Below are positions 1-16,383 of a stretch of DNA of 64,000 bases, piece after piece; within the stretch, counting starts at the first letter, position 1; every line of letters starts with the position of its first letter. Position numbers and translations under genes: made by a program. The DNA is from Diploscapter coronatus. Lineage: Eukaryota > Nematoda > Chromadorea > Rhabditida > Rhabditidae. The notes beneath the pieces are model-generated. The model worked only from the letters and a program-made list of their open reading frames with translations. It had not been told where the DNA came from and did no database searches. Location of the stretch: the NCBI GenBank assembly GCA_964036155.1, contig OZ038423.1, positions 48,933,249 to 48,997,248 of the forward strand, written 5' to 3'.

Positions 1-45
1 GTGAGGAAAAAATACAAATAAACATCTTATTGAAAAAATGCATTA

Positions 46-267
46 CCCAAAATGGACACGTTTTCGCAAACGAAATATTGCTTGTGCGTGCTTGTGTGCT
101 AGTATTTCGGCATGATTTTTGGCACCGAACCATTTTACCAGGTTTATTGTCGATCTAGGTAAGGTTTTTTTTTTTACATTTTGGGTTTAAAAAATACTTC
201 CTTCCCAATTTTTTGTTTCAAACTACCACAAACACATTTTTGCAAAGGAGTGGAGCTTGGGAACCCT
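46..267 (+). repeat. Dispersed repeat family, copy A
   Basis: About 220 bp that recur, diverged, at 1081-1286 (inverted), 32628-32850 (same orientation) and 38953-39170 (inverted). Shared landmarks are a left block near 50-70 containing GGACACGTTTTCGCAAA, a middle block matching ACTTCCTTCCCAA, and a right block near 236-267 with TTTTTGCAAAGG and GGAGCTTGGGAACCCT. No coding frame is shared between the copies, so this is probably a non-autonomous (MITE-like) element. The assignment rests on visual comparison only. Confidence 0.65.
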
Positions 268-1080
268 ACCTTTGATTTGTAAGAATTGAACGAGTCCATG
301 GGAATGTCTAACTTTTTTCTCTCGGCTTTTTCTTCGATACTTTCCAGAAGATAGTCTTGTCGAAGATAGTATGCTGAAAAAGAAGTCATAGGTGAGAGTG
401 GCATGATAGAAATGATGAAGTGTTACCATCAAACGTTTCATCACAACCTCGTGTTTTGTCTCGGAATCCACTTCACACATCAAAAATAACCGACACAACG
501 TGTTGATTTGGTCTAGACTCTCACGCGCTTTCATCATGGACTATTAATTTCGCGCCTATTCTTAGATTTATTTTGATGATTTCTCATTTTTTTGAGACTT
601 TACCTAGGTTTTCGTAATGTTTTCTTTTGATTTTTTGTTATTTTTCTCTCATTTTTTTTCGAAATTTATCCTGACTTTAGATTTTCCCATTTATGCTCTA
701 CTTCTTGATCGCAACATTTCATGTGAAATTGTAGGCGGTCGAATTTCGGAAAAGTTGAGAAAATAGGAGAAATAGCGTTGACCAGCGATACTGACATTGA
801 CCGGTTCTATTTAGAGAGATAGTATGAAAAATTGAGAGAGAGAGGAGAGGAAGGAATAGTGATACTATTCGAATTCGAAGATTCCGAAGCGATAGAAGAA
901 CCACGCGACTTCTCCCATATTCACACTATTTTATCTCTCAATTTCATGCATTATTTCTGTTTCTCTGACCTCCTTTTCCATCCTATTTTCACACTATTTC
1001 TTCATTTGCTTCTTTTCGTATTCAATTTCCATTAACTATTTTCAAAACTTCTCTGGCACTTTATCCTTCCAACGTTCAGT
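268..1080. other. Gene-free AT-rich stretch
   Basis: No gene was recognised. Short open frames on both strands have no recognisable protein content and no supporting splice structure. It is T-rich on the + strand, like the rest of the region upstream of the + strand gene at 1927. Confidence 0.5.
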
Positions 1081-1286
1081 CTAGAGTTCCAAAGCTCCGC
1101 CCCTTGCATAATTGCATTTTTGGTAGAAACGTGGTAATAAAAGCTAAAAATTTGGGAAGGAAGTACCCTTCAAGCCCAAAATGTCATAAAAGACCTAGTG
1201 TGGATCGATGATAATCTTGATAAAATGGTTCTGTGCCAAAAAGTTGGTGCCAGCATTAAATCGCCATATCTACTTGGGGACTCTAG
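1081..1286 (-). repeat. Dispersed repeat family, copy B, with terminal inverted repeats
   Basis: Inverted copy of the family seen at 46-267. It starts CTAGAGTTCC (1081-1090) and ends GGGGACTCTAG (1276-1286); the ends are inverted repeats of each other with one mismatch over 10 bases. Inside, GGGAAGGAAGTACCC and CCGCCCCTTGCATAA match the other copies in reverse complement. This copy gives the best view of the element's ends and suggests a MITE of about 206 bp. Confidence 0.7.
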
Positions 1287-1410
1287 TTTAGTTTGATTGC
1301 TCTTTTCTTCTAATTCTTTCTCGCAGGATTGGTCATTTTTACTTTTTTGTCTTCTGTTCTATATTTTTCTGAAATTTCCTTTCTTTCTCTACTTTCTATC
1401 ACTAATTTAG

Positions 1411-1452
1411 TCTCGCTTTCTCTCTCTCTCTCTCACTCTCCCCCTCTTTCCC
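1411..1452. repeat. CT-rich microsatellite
   Basis: A run dominated by TC dinucleotides with short interruptions, about 480-515 bp upstream of the kmo-1 start codon. A pyrimidine-rich tract is common in nematode upstream DNA; I infer no specific function. Confidence 0.6.
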
Positions 1453-1896
1453 TTGTAAGGCATCACTGTCCACTGTTCAGATGGCCAACCTCATTTTCGT
1501 TTTATCGCTCCGCATTTTTTACGAGAATCTCCGTAACGCTGAATTTCGAATAAGTTTACCTAGATTTTTGTTGATTGTTCTTAATACGGTTTAAAATGTT
1601 TCATAAATGAGTACATTGGATCATTTGCAATAATTTATCCCACCTTTTGCTTACTATAAAATTGGCTCATGGTATTCCTTTTCCGACGTATATACTTCTT
1701 TTTCGTGAAAGCTACTCCGAGATTGGATCATCTGGAACATTCTTTGGAAATCTATAGGAACGTTCAATTGCTTGATACGCTTCAAAATTCTCCACAATGA
1801 AACATTGCAGTTGTTGCAATGAACCGTCTCTATGCTATCGAAAAAACAACCTTTTATGACCGCCTTATTTTCTGCACATTATGTTTTAGGAAATAG

Positions 1897-7071
<5,175 letters not shown>

Positions 7072-8024
7072 TTTGTATTCGAAAATTTTTGCGATTTATG
7101 GAAAAATTCTGAAAAGTATCTCGAATATTGCATTCCTCGTTAGCTCAATTCTTCAAATTTTCTCGATTTTGCCGATTTTCGAATTTTCTAATGGTTTTAA
7201 GCAGAAGAAAATTGTCAAAAATCGCGCTTGATTCAAAATAATCACTTATTCACGTACAATATCCTGTTGAAAACGTCGGTTGCTAGTCTTCGAAATTCGA
7301 AAATGTTACAATTGTTATTTTGTTACAGCGATTATGTTAGGCTTCAAAATTTAAATATATGATATGAAAAAATCAAAATCCACTCTGGACTTTCGTATTT
7401 TTTTCTAAAATATATGCGACCAAATCACTTATGAAACTAATGCAGTCGTTGTAGGGATCGTGGTGTTAAATTTGTGAAACATATGTTAGTGATCAACCTG
7501 CCTTTGCTTGTGAATTTGCATACCCCTCTAATTCCTTGCTCGACTTCTTGAAAAATCACTTCGCGAATCTCATAAGGCCTATAAAATAAATATAGATATC
7601 TGCGAAATGTCGGTATATCTATACTTATTTTACAACCCTTATGCGCCTTATCATGAAAAATATCTCAATATATATATATATAAAATTCGTATGAAAAATG
7701 AGGTTCAAGATGATAACATTTTTGGCTTAATTAACATCACCCAGATGGAATAGGATGAGTAATAGTTAAAAAACAACTTACTGAGCCTCATTTTTTTAAA
7801 CATATCAGTTCAATTGCTGTGTAGAAGCCGATGTCATTGAAAACTTACAGATCATAAAATGCATATTATCTAAATTCGAAATAATAATCAAATATTGTCG
7901 AACTTCAACTTGAAACTAGAAATTCCTGCATGAATTCTATGCACATGTGGTTACAATTTCAAATTGTCGCCTATTCACGATAAAATCTATGCATCGTTGA
8001 AATTACGTAGCTTGAATCGATTCG
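7072..8024. other. Intergenic DNA between kmo-1 and the serpentine receptor
   Basis: AT-rich, with a short TA run near 7670-7682. AATAAA at 7585-7590 could serve kmo-1, but it is about 515 nt past the stop. No gene is visible; the end of this stretch must contain the promoter of the receptor starting at 8025. Confidence 0.5.
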
Positions 8025-10093
8025 ATGTACTTCGAGGATTCCCTCTGGTTGAGTGAAGGGACTTTGAAGAATATTGTCGGAATAACTTATTGTGTTTGTG
8101 GTGAGTACATATGTTTAAAATGTTTATCCGGAACAATGCTTTTAAATATTATCGATTGATCCATGAGAAGCAGTATAGGGGGAAATTTGCAATTCGGAAT
8201 AAAAAATCATTATTTATCACCAGACATTTCTCGATATTGATGACGGAATGCAATTTTTCTTTCTTGAAAAAATTTCTAGGGATCGAATTTAACAATAGCT
8301 AGAATTTCAGGACTATGTGGTATCTGCCTGAACTTGATAACTCTAACTGTCCTTCCCGAAGTCGTGTGTCGCTTGGGCAGACCTCTTCTTTTAATGATCT
8401 CCTTCCAACTTTTCGTCAGCATTCTCACACTCTTCTGCGTCCTCATTCCGATTCCTTCTATGACAGGTTGGATATTACGATAAGTTTGACACTTTTCAAA
8501 CATTCTCGCTGCAAAATCAAAGGTTTGTTTAATTTCGTCCATGACCTCAGCCACTGTTATCCACCATTATCCATATAATAAATACATCGAAGATTTCAGA
8601 TAGAAGTTAATTCTGTTGAATAAAACGTTGAAAACGGCGACTTTCGCTCTCATTTTTTCTTTACCAAAAAATTGCTGTGAACAGTAATTAATTTTTCAGT
8701 TTTTGTCATCTTGATCTATTCCAAGTGCAGCAAAATTGATATCATTTTGCCAAACTACGATATTTCACTTCGCTGATAAGAGATCAGGGGGAATTCCGAC
8801 GATTTACGACGCAGCCACGTGCAATTCCATCAGAAAAAACAAAATTTTTTTTGCTGATTTACGAGTTTCGAATTGCAAGGTTACAATTTGTTAGTGATAA
8901 TGAGGCCAGAAAGTGATAAATGGTATATCGCTTTTGGTATTAGGAAAAAAACGTCTGAAAATTTAACAAATGCATCTTTGGAACTGGGGAACAATTAAAA
9001 ATACGATTCAGCTAGGGTCTAAATTCCTTCAAAGCATCATCACAATATTTTCTTTACTACGCTTAGTCAAATTGAACAAAAACATTTTAAAATTTCAGCA
9101 GTCGAGCGTCCTTTTTTCATCAATGAGCTGTTGATTGGTTATCCGGGCGTCGTTTTGACTACGTTACTTCTGATCTCCTACGCACTACAGCTCTTCATTT
9201 CAATCTATCGAAATCTGTATGCGATTTCAAAGAGATCTCGGTAACTTAAAAAACCTTAATATTGAAAAAGGCGTTTCAGAAAATGGTTCACTGATAACGT
9301 GATGAAGTGCATTTTCTCGGTAGCAGTTTTCATTCCGAGTTTCACGATTTTTAAAATTGGACAGGAAACGGTGTAGGTTAATTTAAAATGGCAGACGTTT
9401 CAGAAAATGAAATAAGACTTCTAAAATATAGTAAAATCATTTATAGCATTCGACGATTTTCTTTAGCCGAAATAGGCTTTCCTATTTCTGATACCGAATA
9501 CTTGGGCATATTGGCGTTCGTACTTTACACATCATTGCTAGCTATAATGTTCTACATTCTATCGCTTTCTGACTTGATGTACAGGTAGTTTTAGCTAAAT
9601 AGTTTCGAAAAGCCAAACTTTTAGGCACCTATTCCGAGCCCCTAATCCAGACCCGACAAAACCGACTTCATTTTCGATTTTGATGCTTCATTTTCACTAT
9701 TTCATTCACGACGCTACTTTCGTCATGTTATTTTGCTTTCCAAGAATTCTACCGTATTTCATTCATTCGTTGATATCAATTTTGGGAACAGCGTTTTGGC
9801 CGAACGTATCGTTGATCATATATAGTGGCGATGTTCGAGTGGTAAGATGTTTGGGTTATAACTTTGACAAAAACTCGGATTCAATATTCTTTGCAATATT
9901 TTAACAAATTTTTGCCAAATAGCTGAGACTTAAGGAAGGTCAAAGATTTTAAATGATGATACTTTAGGCCTTAGCTTATCGCATTCATTTGATGACCAAA
10001 TCATCGTTGTCAGGAAATTTGAAGCGTAACGTCACGATCAAGAAACCCGAACATCGAATGAGAATTACGCAACAAATGAGTCACATCGGTTAA
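8025..10093 (+). CDS. Seven-transmembrane serpentine receptor (nematode chemoreceptor-like)
   Basis: Seven exons joined in phase: 8025-8100, 8311-8466, 9099-9240, 9280-9372, 9447-9584, 9625-9841, 9968-10093, giving 315 aa. Seven hydrophobic segments are visible, for example CGICLNLITLTVLPEVV (TM1), LLLMISFQLFVSILTLFCVL (TM2), YPGVVLTTLLLISYALQLFI (TM3, followed by SIYRN), then segments around residues 145-165, 180-205, 225-250 and 250-270. The short N-terminus, short loops and basic C-terminal tail fit the nematode serpentine (Sr) chemoreceptor superfamily, whose members usually have 300-350 aa and act in sensory cilia. I cannot assign the sub-family. The intron 4 boundaries (9373-9446) are the least certain: nearby alternative sites fail in phase. 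AATAAA occurs at 10095-10100 and 10224-10229. Confidence 0.75.
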
Positions 10094-10223
10094 CAATAAA
10101 TGATTTTTAAAAAAGCTGCAATAATAACCAAATAATAGTAATTTCTACACTAGCTAGATCTTGAACAATACAAAGTTCAAATAGATGAACCAAATAAAAT
10201 CTGTGAACCTGTAATAACGAAGC

Positions 10224-10229
10224 AATAAA
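10224..10229 (+). other. Candidate poly(A) signal for the serpentine receptor
   Basis: AATAAA 131 nt after the stop codon of the + strand gene, in the 202-nt gap between two convergent genes. Another AATAAA sits at 10095-10100, immediately after the stop, and seems too close to be the main one. Confidence 0.4.
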
Positions 10230-10295
10230 GTAGATAATTGAAGAATAAATTATTTGCATGATTAGTCCGACTCCAAGGGCTTCGAGGTATTTGCA

Positions 10296-12426
10296 TTATT
10301 TTTGTCGCTCTAAATTTCTAAATGATTGCAAAAAATTGAACTTTTACCTTTCAATGTCAAAATTGCACAGGTGGGCTTGACATAGCCATTGTTCTACATC
10401 CAAAATGCGTCGATAGCCGTTCTAAAATAGGAAAATATTGTTTTAATACAGAGATACCAAGATTTAATTTGTTCAAAATTAAAGAAAAAAGATTAATATA
10501 TCAAACTTTAAGGCAACTCCAAAACTGACTAATTAAAAAATCAAATTAAAACTACCGTAATATGACTCCAACTATTCCGTTCATTTACGGATATGCAGCC
10601 CTTCGTGTAGAGACCGTTCTCCTTCTGAATAAAACAATAATCTCCATCGCAAAAATGTTCCTTTGAGTCAGTCTGAAATAAATAAGAATTGTGTTATTTA
10701 TTCTTTAAAATAATACAGTGCTCTGGTTGCTGTAAGTCTGTCCAATATAACATCGAACAGGCCCGGAAACTATCGTCGGCACTGCGTGATTGCAGTTATT
10801 CTAAGTTTTGTTAATTATTATTTGCTCAAAAACCAAATCATTGCAATTCTTATCATCCAATGTCTCAATTGTTTTGAAACACAATTGAGGCAAAATATTT
10901 CTATCAAAAGCCCCAAATTATGGATGATGGGTATAAAACTTTGCATGTGACACGTAATCAGTGACTACCTTACCATATTAGAAAGCCATCAAATAGTTTT
11001 TATGAATCGACATAAATATAAGGTCTCTATGAAATCTTGTTTTCATGAAACATACCCTCGAACAAATGCAGTCCGTAACGGTTTCCTTCAGTTGCGTCTG
11101 TATTTTGTAACACCCATTTACATACAACCCAGGCACGTTAACGGAATTCTTGATTCGGACATCGAAATCGAATTCGTGAATATCGCCACAATTATAGACG
11201 TTCAACACATCGGGGGCCGTACTGTCTTCGTAGTTCTGAAATGTTTTCCTAATTCTAAAACTTAGGATGTTTCAAATTCGTAAGTGCGAAGTAAGGATGC
11301 TGTGAAATTAACGGTTTCAAATTGCCAGCTTCAGCATCAGCAAATATTTTTTGTTACAATTTGATACAAGTCTAAACACATCGGATATAAGTCTATGATG
11401 ACGAAACTCAGCATCGGTGTTTAAAATCCGAAAACAATACTGGTAGAATACGCTGCAATCAATATTTAGCGATTTTACCTCCGTCTTCGACATATGGCAA
11501 TAATTAGCAGAGCAAACGTGCTCTCGTTTGGATCCAAACATTCCAGTTCCTGTCTAAAATATTCAAATAGAGTACGTTTCAAAATAAATGAAGCATAATT
11601 AAACTCGAGATATCTTGGTTCGTAGCTGAAAAGCAGTCCTAACCATTGAAATTTATTTTAAAAAAGAATCATAAAACCTACCACTTTGCTCTTGCACTCG
11701 ACAGCTGGTTGTTGGATGTGAGGCAGAGGCCTGGAAGAGCTTTCAGCTCTCTCAGCTCGGTTGCATAAATCGCCGTCGCTAAAGTACTCAATTAAAAAAA
11801 ACAATTTCGAGTTTAGTCATTTTAGAATATCGCTAGGAAATCATGCTTTCCATAAAATAGCTTGTATGATGGAACGAGGTCTTCATGCTATGATTTTTTC
11901 TGAATCGTTCAGTTCCTATGGCCTAATAGTTGATCATTACTCATATACAAATAAAACAAGCATTACCAAACAATACCTTCTCATTCAATATATTCAAATA
12001 TTTCGAAACTTACTTGCACAAACATAGTGTGGCTCCAAGATAATTGGTTCGACAGCCAACTTTTGCGGTAAAGTGTTCATCTAACCCGGATATACAGCCC
12101 TGAAAATAGAAGCGTGAATTTTGATAGCTGAAAATTATCGCACCTGTCGAATTAAGGTTCCCGATTTACTGTCCCACTTCCAAACCACGCATCTATCGCC
12201 TTGACAAGGCTCACTACACCTATAACCATGCCTATAAGTAAGAATACAATTAAGACTATTTTCGAGTAAAAAGTAAAATGCACAAAATTGAAGCATACTT
12301 CAACCCCTTAATTTCGCTCTGGCAATTTAGACATTCCAGACCATTGACAGTCGAATAACTCAATAGTCCAGATAGATAGAATGTCGATAGTCGAAATAGC
12401 GCGTTATAAAATTGATTTAAATTCAT
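10296..12426 (-). CDS. Secreted cysteine-rich protein with three ET-module-like repeats
   Basis: Ten exons on the minus strand (high to low): 12426-12299, 12231-12144, 12099-12014, 11778-11682, 11553-11479, 11235-11056, 10800-10717, 10672-10556, 10421-10348, 10317-10296; 316 aa, all phases agree. The N-terminus has a hydrophobic signal-like stretch, then LECLNCQ. Three Cys-rich blocks follow the nematode ET-module plan: an opening CxxxC/GDxC segment, a middle KGC or GC with a turn, and a closing CxC followed by xLCN. Examples are CSEPCQGDRC...GCISG...CLCNDGDLCN, then NGCYK...CICSRNNCN, then CDGDYCFIQ...KGCIS...WLCQAHLCN. ET modules are known from secreted nematode proteins of mostly unknown role. 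The gene is convergent with the receptor ending at 10093. Exon 10 is a short tail of seven residues and is less certain than the others. Confidence 0.8.
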
Positions 12427-14730
12427 ATTTCCCGTGTAAAAAATCGCATCTGAAACTGAACGGGTCGTGAAAATCGTCAGAAAGTTGACTTTTAGCTACT
12501 TTGCAGAGATTCAGAAGCGAAAGAGTGAAATTGAACGACAGGAAATTCGAGTTACGAAAATCTAGCGAGACAAAGATAAAGGAGATTCAGAATTGCAACA
12601 GAAATTGTATCGTCTTGAAAAAATATATTGGGAATTTATTCGAAGTTCGAACAGCAGTTGACCAGTGCTAGCCGACTGAAAATTTTGTAATGAGCCCTAT
12701 AATATTTTAAAATATAATTAGTTTTGCCAAAAATTTCATTATTATCCTGCATACTATTCAAATGAGCCAATCTAGCTGAAAGTATTTTGAAATCGAAGCA
12801 ACTTCACTTGCATGTGTCATTATGCATTTTCAGATTTTAAATGCAAGGCACCCAAACAAACTATTAGTGTCTGCTAAAATAGTCTCAATATGCATTACTC
12901 TGAAGCATAAATTCTAAAATTTCATGTCTTCAATGGATATATCATTCGTGTAGTAAAATGACAAATAAAACGCAGAAAAGAGAAAAAGATAAGCTTAGTG
13001 TAAAGCCATGGAATATTCGATGAGCCGAATGCTTTTCTGCTCTTGCTTTTGAAGGGCAAAGTGGTGTAAATCGAAAAGCGGGCAGTTAAGAGACGACAGA
13101 ATTAGGAAATGAGCCGAAACGGGAGCGAATCTAGGCTATGAGAGGAGTGGAAAATTGGATTTAGCTAATCTTGATCAAATGGAATAAGTTAACGAGATAA
13201 GTGAACTGACTTCTGACAATGGGAATTATGAACTGAAAGAAGTAAATAATAAGGAATTCTTGTAAATGAAACTGGCAAGCTATTGGATTAAATCACAAAA
13301 TAAAACTGGATTAACATTATTAGTAATTTTCAAACTGATATGTAGAGATAAAATACGTCTTTTAACCCTAAAATGTAAACTATTGGATTAATGCTGGAAA
13401 GAAGTAATAAAACTGGATTAGTTTAATTTTTTCGATTTACGGAATAAAAACCCAAGTCTTGTGATTTCGAAATCTGGACATTTTTAGAGAAGATATGAAT
13501 TCCTCTTAAACAAAAATCCATTTACCTCATTTCTTGCTAATCTTGGATATTTTGATGACAATATAAGACCTTGTAGTGCGAAAATAGAACACTTTCATTT
13601 TTATGAGTGAGTAATATCGCAACCAGACAGGTCATGCATGAAATGATAATCCTTTATAAAAAAATATTTAAATTAAATAAATACTGAAATCTTATAGTCA
13701 TTGACTAAAACAAATGAAATGGGACACATTGTTTATAAAAAAAAATTCGTTAGAGTCATGGAATATAAAGCATGTTTTAGCCTATATAAAATGTGCATAA
13801 TCCTAATCCTGCTTTTATGTTTTATCCCTCCACTTCGAGGATTCGACTAATAGTTTATCATATCTCTAATCGTGCAACTGCGTCAATTTATCTTTCGCAA
13901 GCCCTTTGAAGCGGCATAAGTTTCAAAAGAAAAACTGGCAACCACGCAACTTTCACGCAATTTGGCTTCGAAAGACAGTTAAAGAAGTGTTTTACATATG
14001 TTCGTAATGAAAAATAGAATTTTATTATCATTTCATCCTACGTTTCAATCTTCTTTATCCTTGAGGTTTCTCTCATGGATTCTTAAAGCACTTAGTAAAA
14101 TTACAAGAGGGTAAATTTAGAACGCTTAGATTATCCTAGCTTCAAATGCCAAAGACTAAGAAAATGAGATGGAGTTGATATTTTCAAGAATAAATGACCT
14201 TTGTTTCGGAGTAAAGCTCGTAACGGGATAAAGTGGTGAGAGATTCGATATATTTGAAGCTATTTATTGCTCTAAAATTGATCAAATTCGAGTACAACAG
14301 GCACAAGCATAACAACAAATAGGCGGAATGATGAGCACATATAATTTAAATTCTGAGATAGGAGAATATGGATGATTATGATAACTTTAAGGCCAAAATA
14401 TCATTTCAAATGTATGTCTATGTTGTTTGACGGGAATGTTTTGTGAAGTAGCAAAGTTTGATGCTAATATTTTGGACAAAAGATATTCCCAAGTTTATTG
14501 TATGCAGGAAATATTTATCAGGAAGATTTTATAGATAATGGTCTTTAGTGCACAGTTGAATTCGAGCTCTCGCATTCGACTTGTTATTCACTATCTATAG
14601 CGTATTCCTATAAATACATTTTCTGCACACAATGTTTGAGGTAATTATTGAATTGAAAGAGTTTTTTCAACTTTTTCCTTATAAAACGCGATTGATAAGG
14701 GCAAATTAGCGTCTAAATTATTTGTACGAA
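12427..14730. other. A-rich intergenic DNA upstream of the ET-module gene
   Basis: No gene was recognised. The + strand is rich in A runs, with several dispersed occurrences of AAAACTGGATTA between 13260 and 13425. The part next to 12426 should hold the promoter of the ET-module gene; the part next to 14731 is the 3' flank of the next gene. Confidence 0.5.
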
Positions 14731-16383
14731 TCAATGTCTACGATTCCTGCCGAATTTGGCTAATCTTATTAGATTTCGTCTATTAACTTGAGCACTAACC
14801 CTGCCCCTTCTCAAGGCCGGTCTTTCGTAGTGCTTCTTATTGAATGAAAACCCCCTCCGCTTGTTTAGCGTTGAAGTATTTAATGAAGTTGATAACGAGT
14901 TGAAAGAGGCATTATACGGGGAGAAAGATGTTTTGGGGCGATGCGACCTGACGAAGGCGTATTTGAAGGCAGCGAATTTCGGGTCGTACGACAAATGCGG
15001 CACAGAGTTGGTGATTCTAGGAGAACGAGCGAAATTCGGGGAGGTAGGCGTTTTCCTCCGGGAAATTCCCTGGAACGTCGAAATTCTCTTCCGAATAACA
15101 GTGTTCGACAAGTGGATGACTGGTTTTCGACGAAATTCTCGTTCGTCGTAGACTTTGACGGGCTTCTTGAAGACAGAAACGGAAGAGCGAACCGGTGGAG
15201 AGGATACTGAAAGGAAGATGAATAAATTAACATAAGGCCGTAGAAAACGCTTCTAAACTCTAAAACTGCCCAACTCGTGATATTTTGATAAAAATTTGAC
15301 GGATCAAATTAATAATTTTACATTCACTGAATCCATGTCCGATGGCTTTCAAACGGTTCGCGAATTTTGTCGGTTCATCCCGCTGCTTGGCAAAGGCACT
15401 CGCCAAATCTGCCTTGGTGATTTTGTTCGAACCGGCCTTTTGCTTGGCTGTGTCGATCGCGTCATTGATCATCACTTGAGTCTCGTAGTCGAGTACTTCA
15501 GCGTTTTTATGAACTGACCTGAAATTTGGACCTTGCATTTAAAAAATCTGGAATTTAACGTAGCTTGAAGCATCTAAAGGTGGTATGTTAAGCTTTTGAG
15601 GGGCTTCCCAAATTTACCGCTCGAAAGATAAAAAATATACCATGATTTGGTGGGTTTGTGGTGTATCAAGCAAAATAATAAAATTTACTCATTTCTCTGG
15701 TGCAAAAAATTGCCCATACGGTATTCATAATACTGCTCTTTTTATAAGTTGTACCTTTTCTCATCATCTTCGTCTTCTTCCGAGCTTCCGAAATATCGAC
15801 TGTGAATCGCCGCATCCGGCTTATCGCTCAATTTTATTCGACCCGTCAATAGCGCAAACAAATATTCTGAAAATGCTATCAGAGTCGGCATGAAAATGAA
15901 AAAGTATACCAGTAATTTGCTGTATCATTTCCTGAGGCATGGCTCCGCTCAGAATTGACCTCGTATTATTTAGAGGGCCGACATCCCAGACTTTTGAGTC
16001 CGGTTGATTCTGAAACGTTTTTTTGTTGTTTAAGATGAATGAAAATTAACAAAAGGTTTTCTCTGATAAAAATTCAAATGCATGTTCCTTCGATTGCGAT
16101 TAATTTTGAAAATAGCTAGTAAAAATTGACTCTTTCATTACATATGGCAATTTCTATAGATTCTATCGTATGGTTAAAATGTCCATAAAAAGAATAGTTC
16201 AATACTTGGCTAGTTCATCACTTCATCACACTTTTTAGAAAAGAAAAAAAATCTTGCCCAATCGAGCGAATTTCCATTCTGATTGTCGTCAGCCGCCTTG
16301 GCGCTGCTGCCCGAGTTGATCCAGGCGAATTGAGACGAGGCCGACGAAATACCGAGCAGCAATGCCAGAAACCGTGATTTCAT
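14731..16383 (-). CDS. Secreted basic protein of unknown function
   Basis: Five exons (high to low): 16383-16258, 16009-15910, 15866-15755, 15518-15322, 15206-14731; 336 aa. The product starts MKSRFLALLLGISSASSQ, a clear signal peptide. Next comes a moderately acidic region (residues about 20-115) ending in SSEEDEDDEKR, then a helix-prone section with AIDTAKQKAGSNKITKADLA. The last 160 residues are very basic and rich in R, K, S and N, ending RLAKFGRNRRH. The acidic/basic boundary at DDEKR could be a protease cleavage site, so a processed basic C-terminal peptide is possible (inference). Intron 1 has a GC donor (TGG|GCAAGA); only this choice keeps the phase with exon 2. I do not recognise the family. 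Confidence 0.75.
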
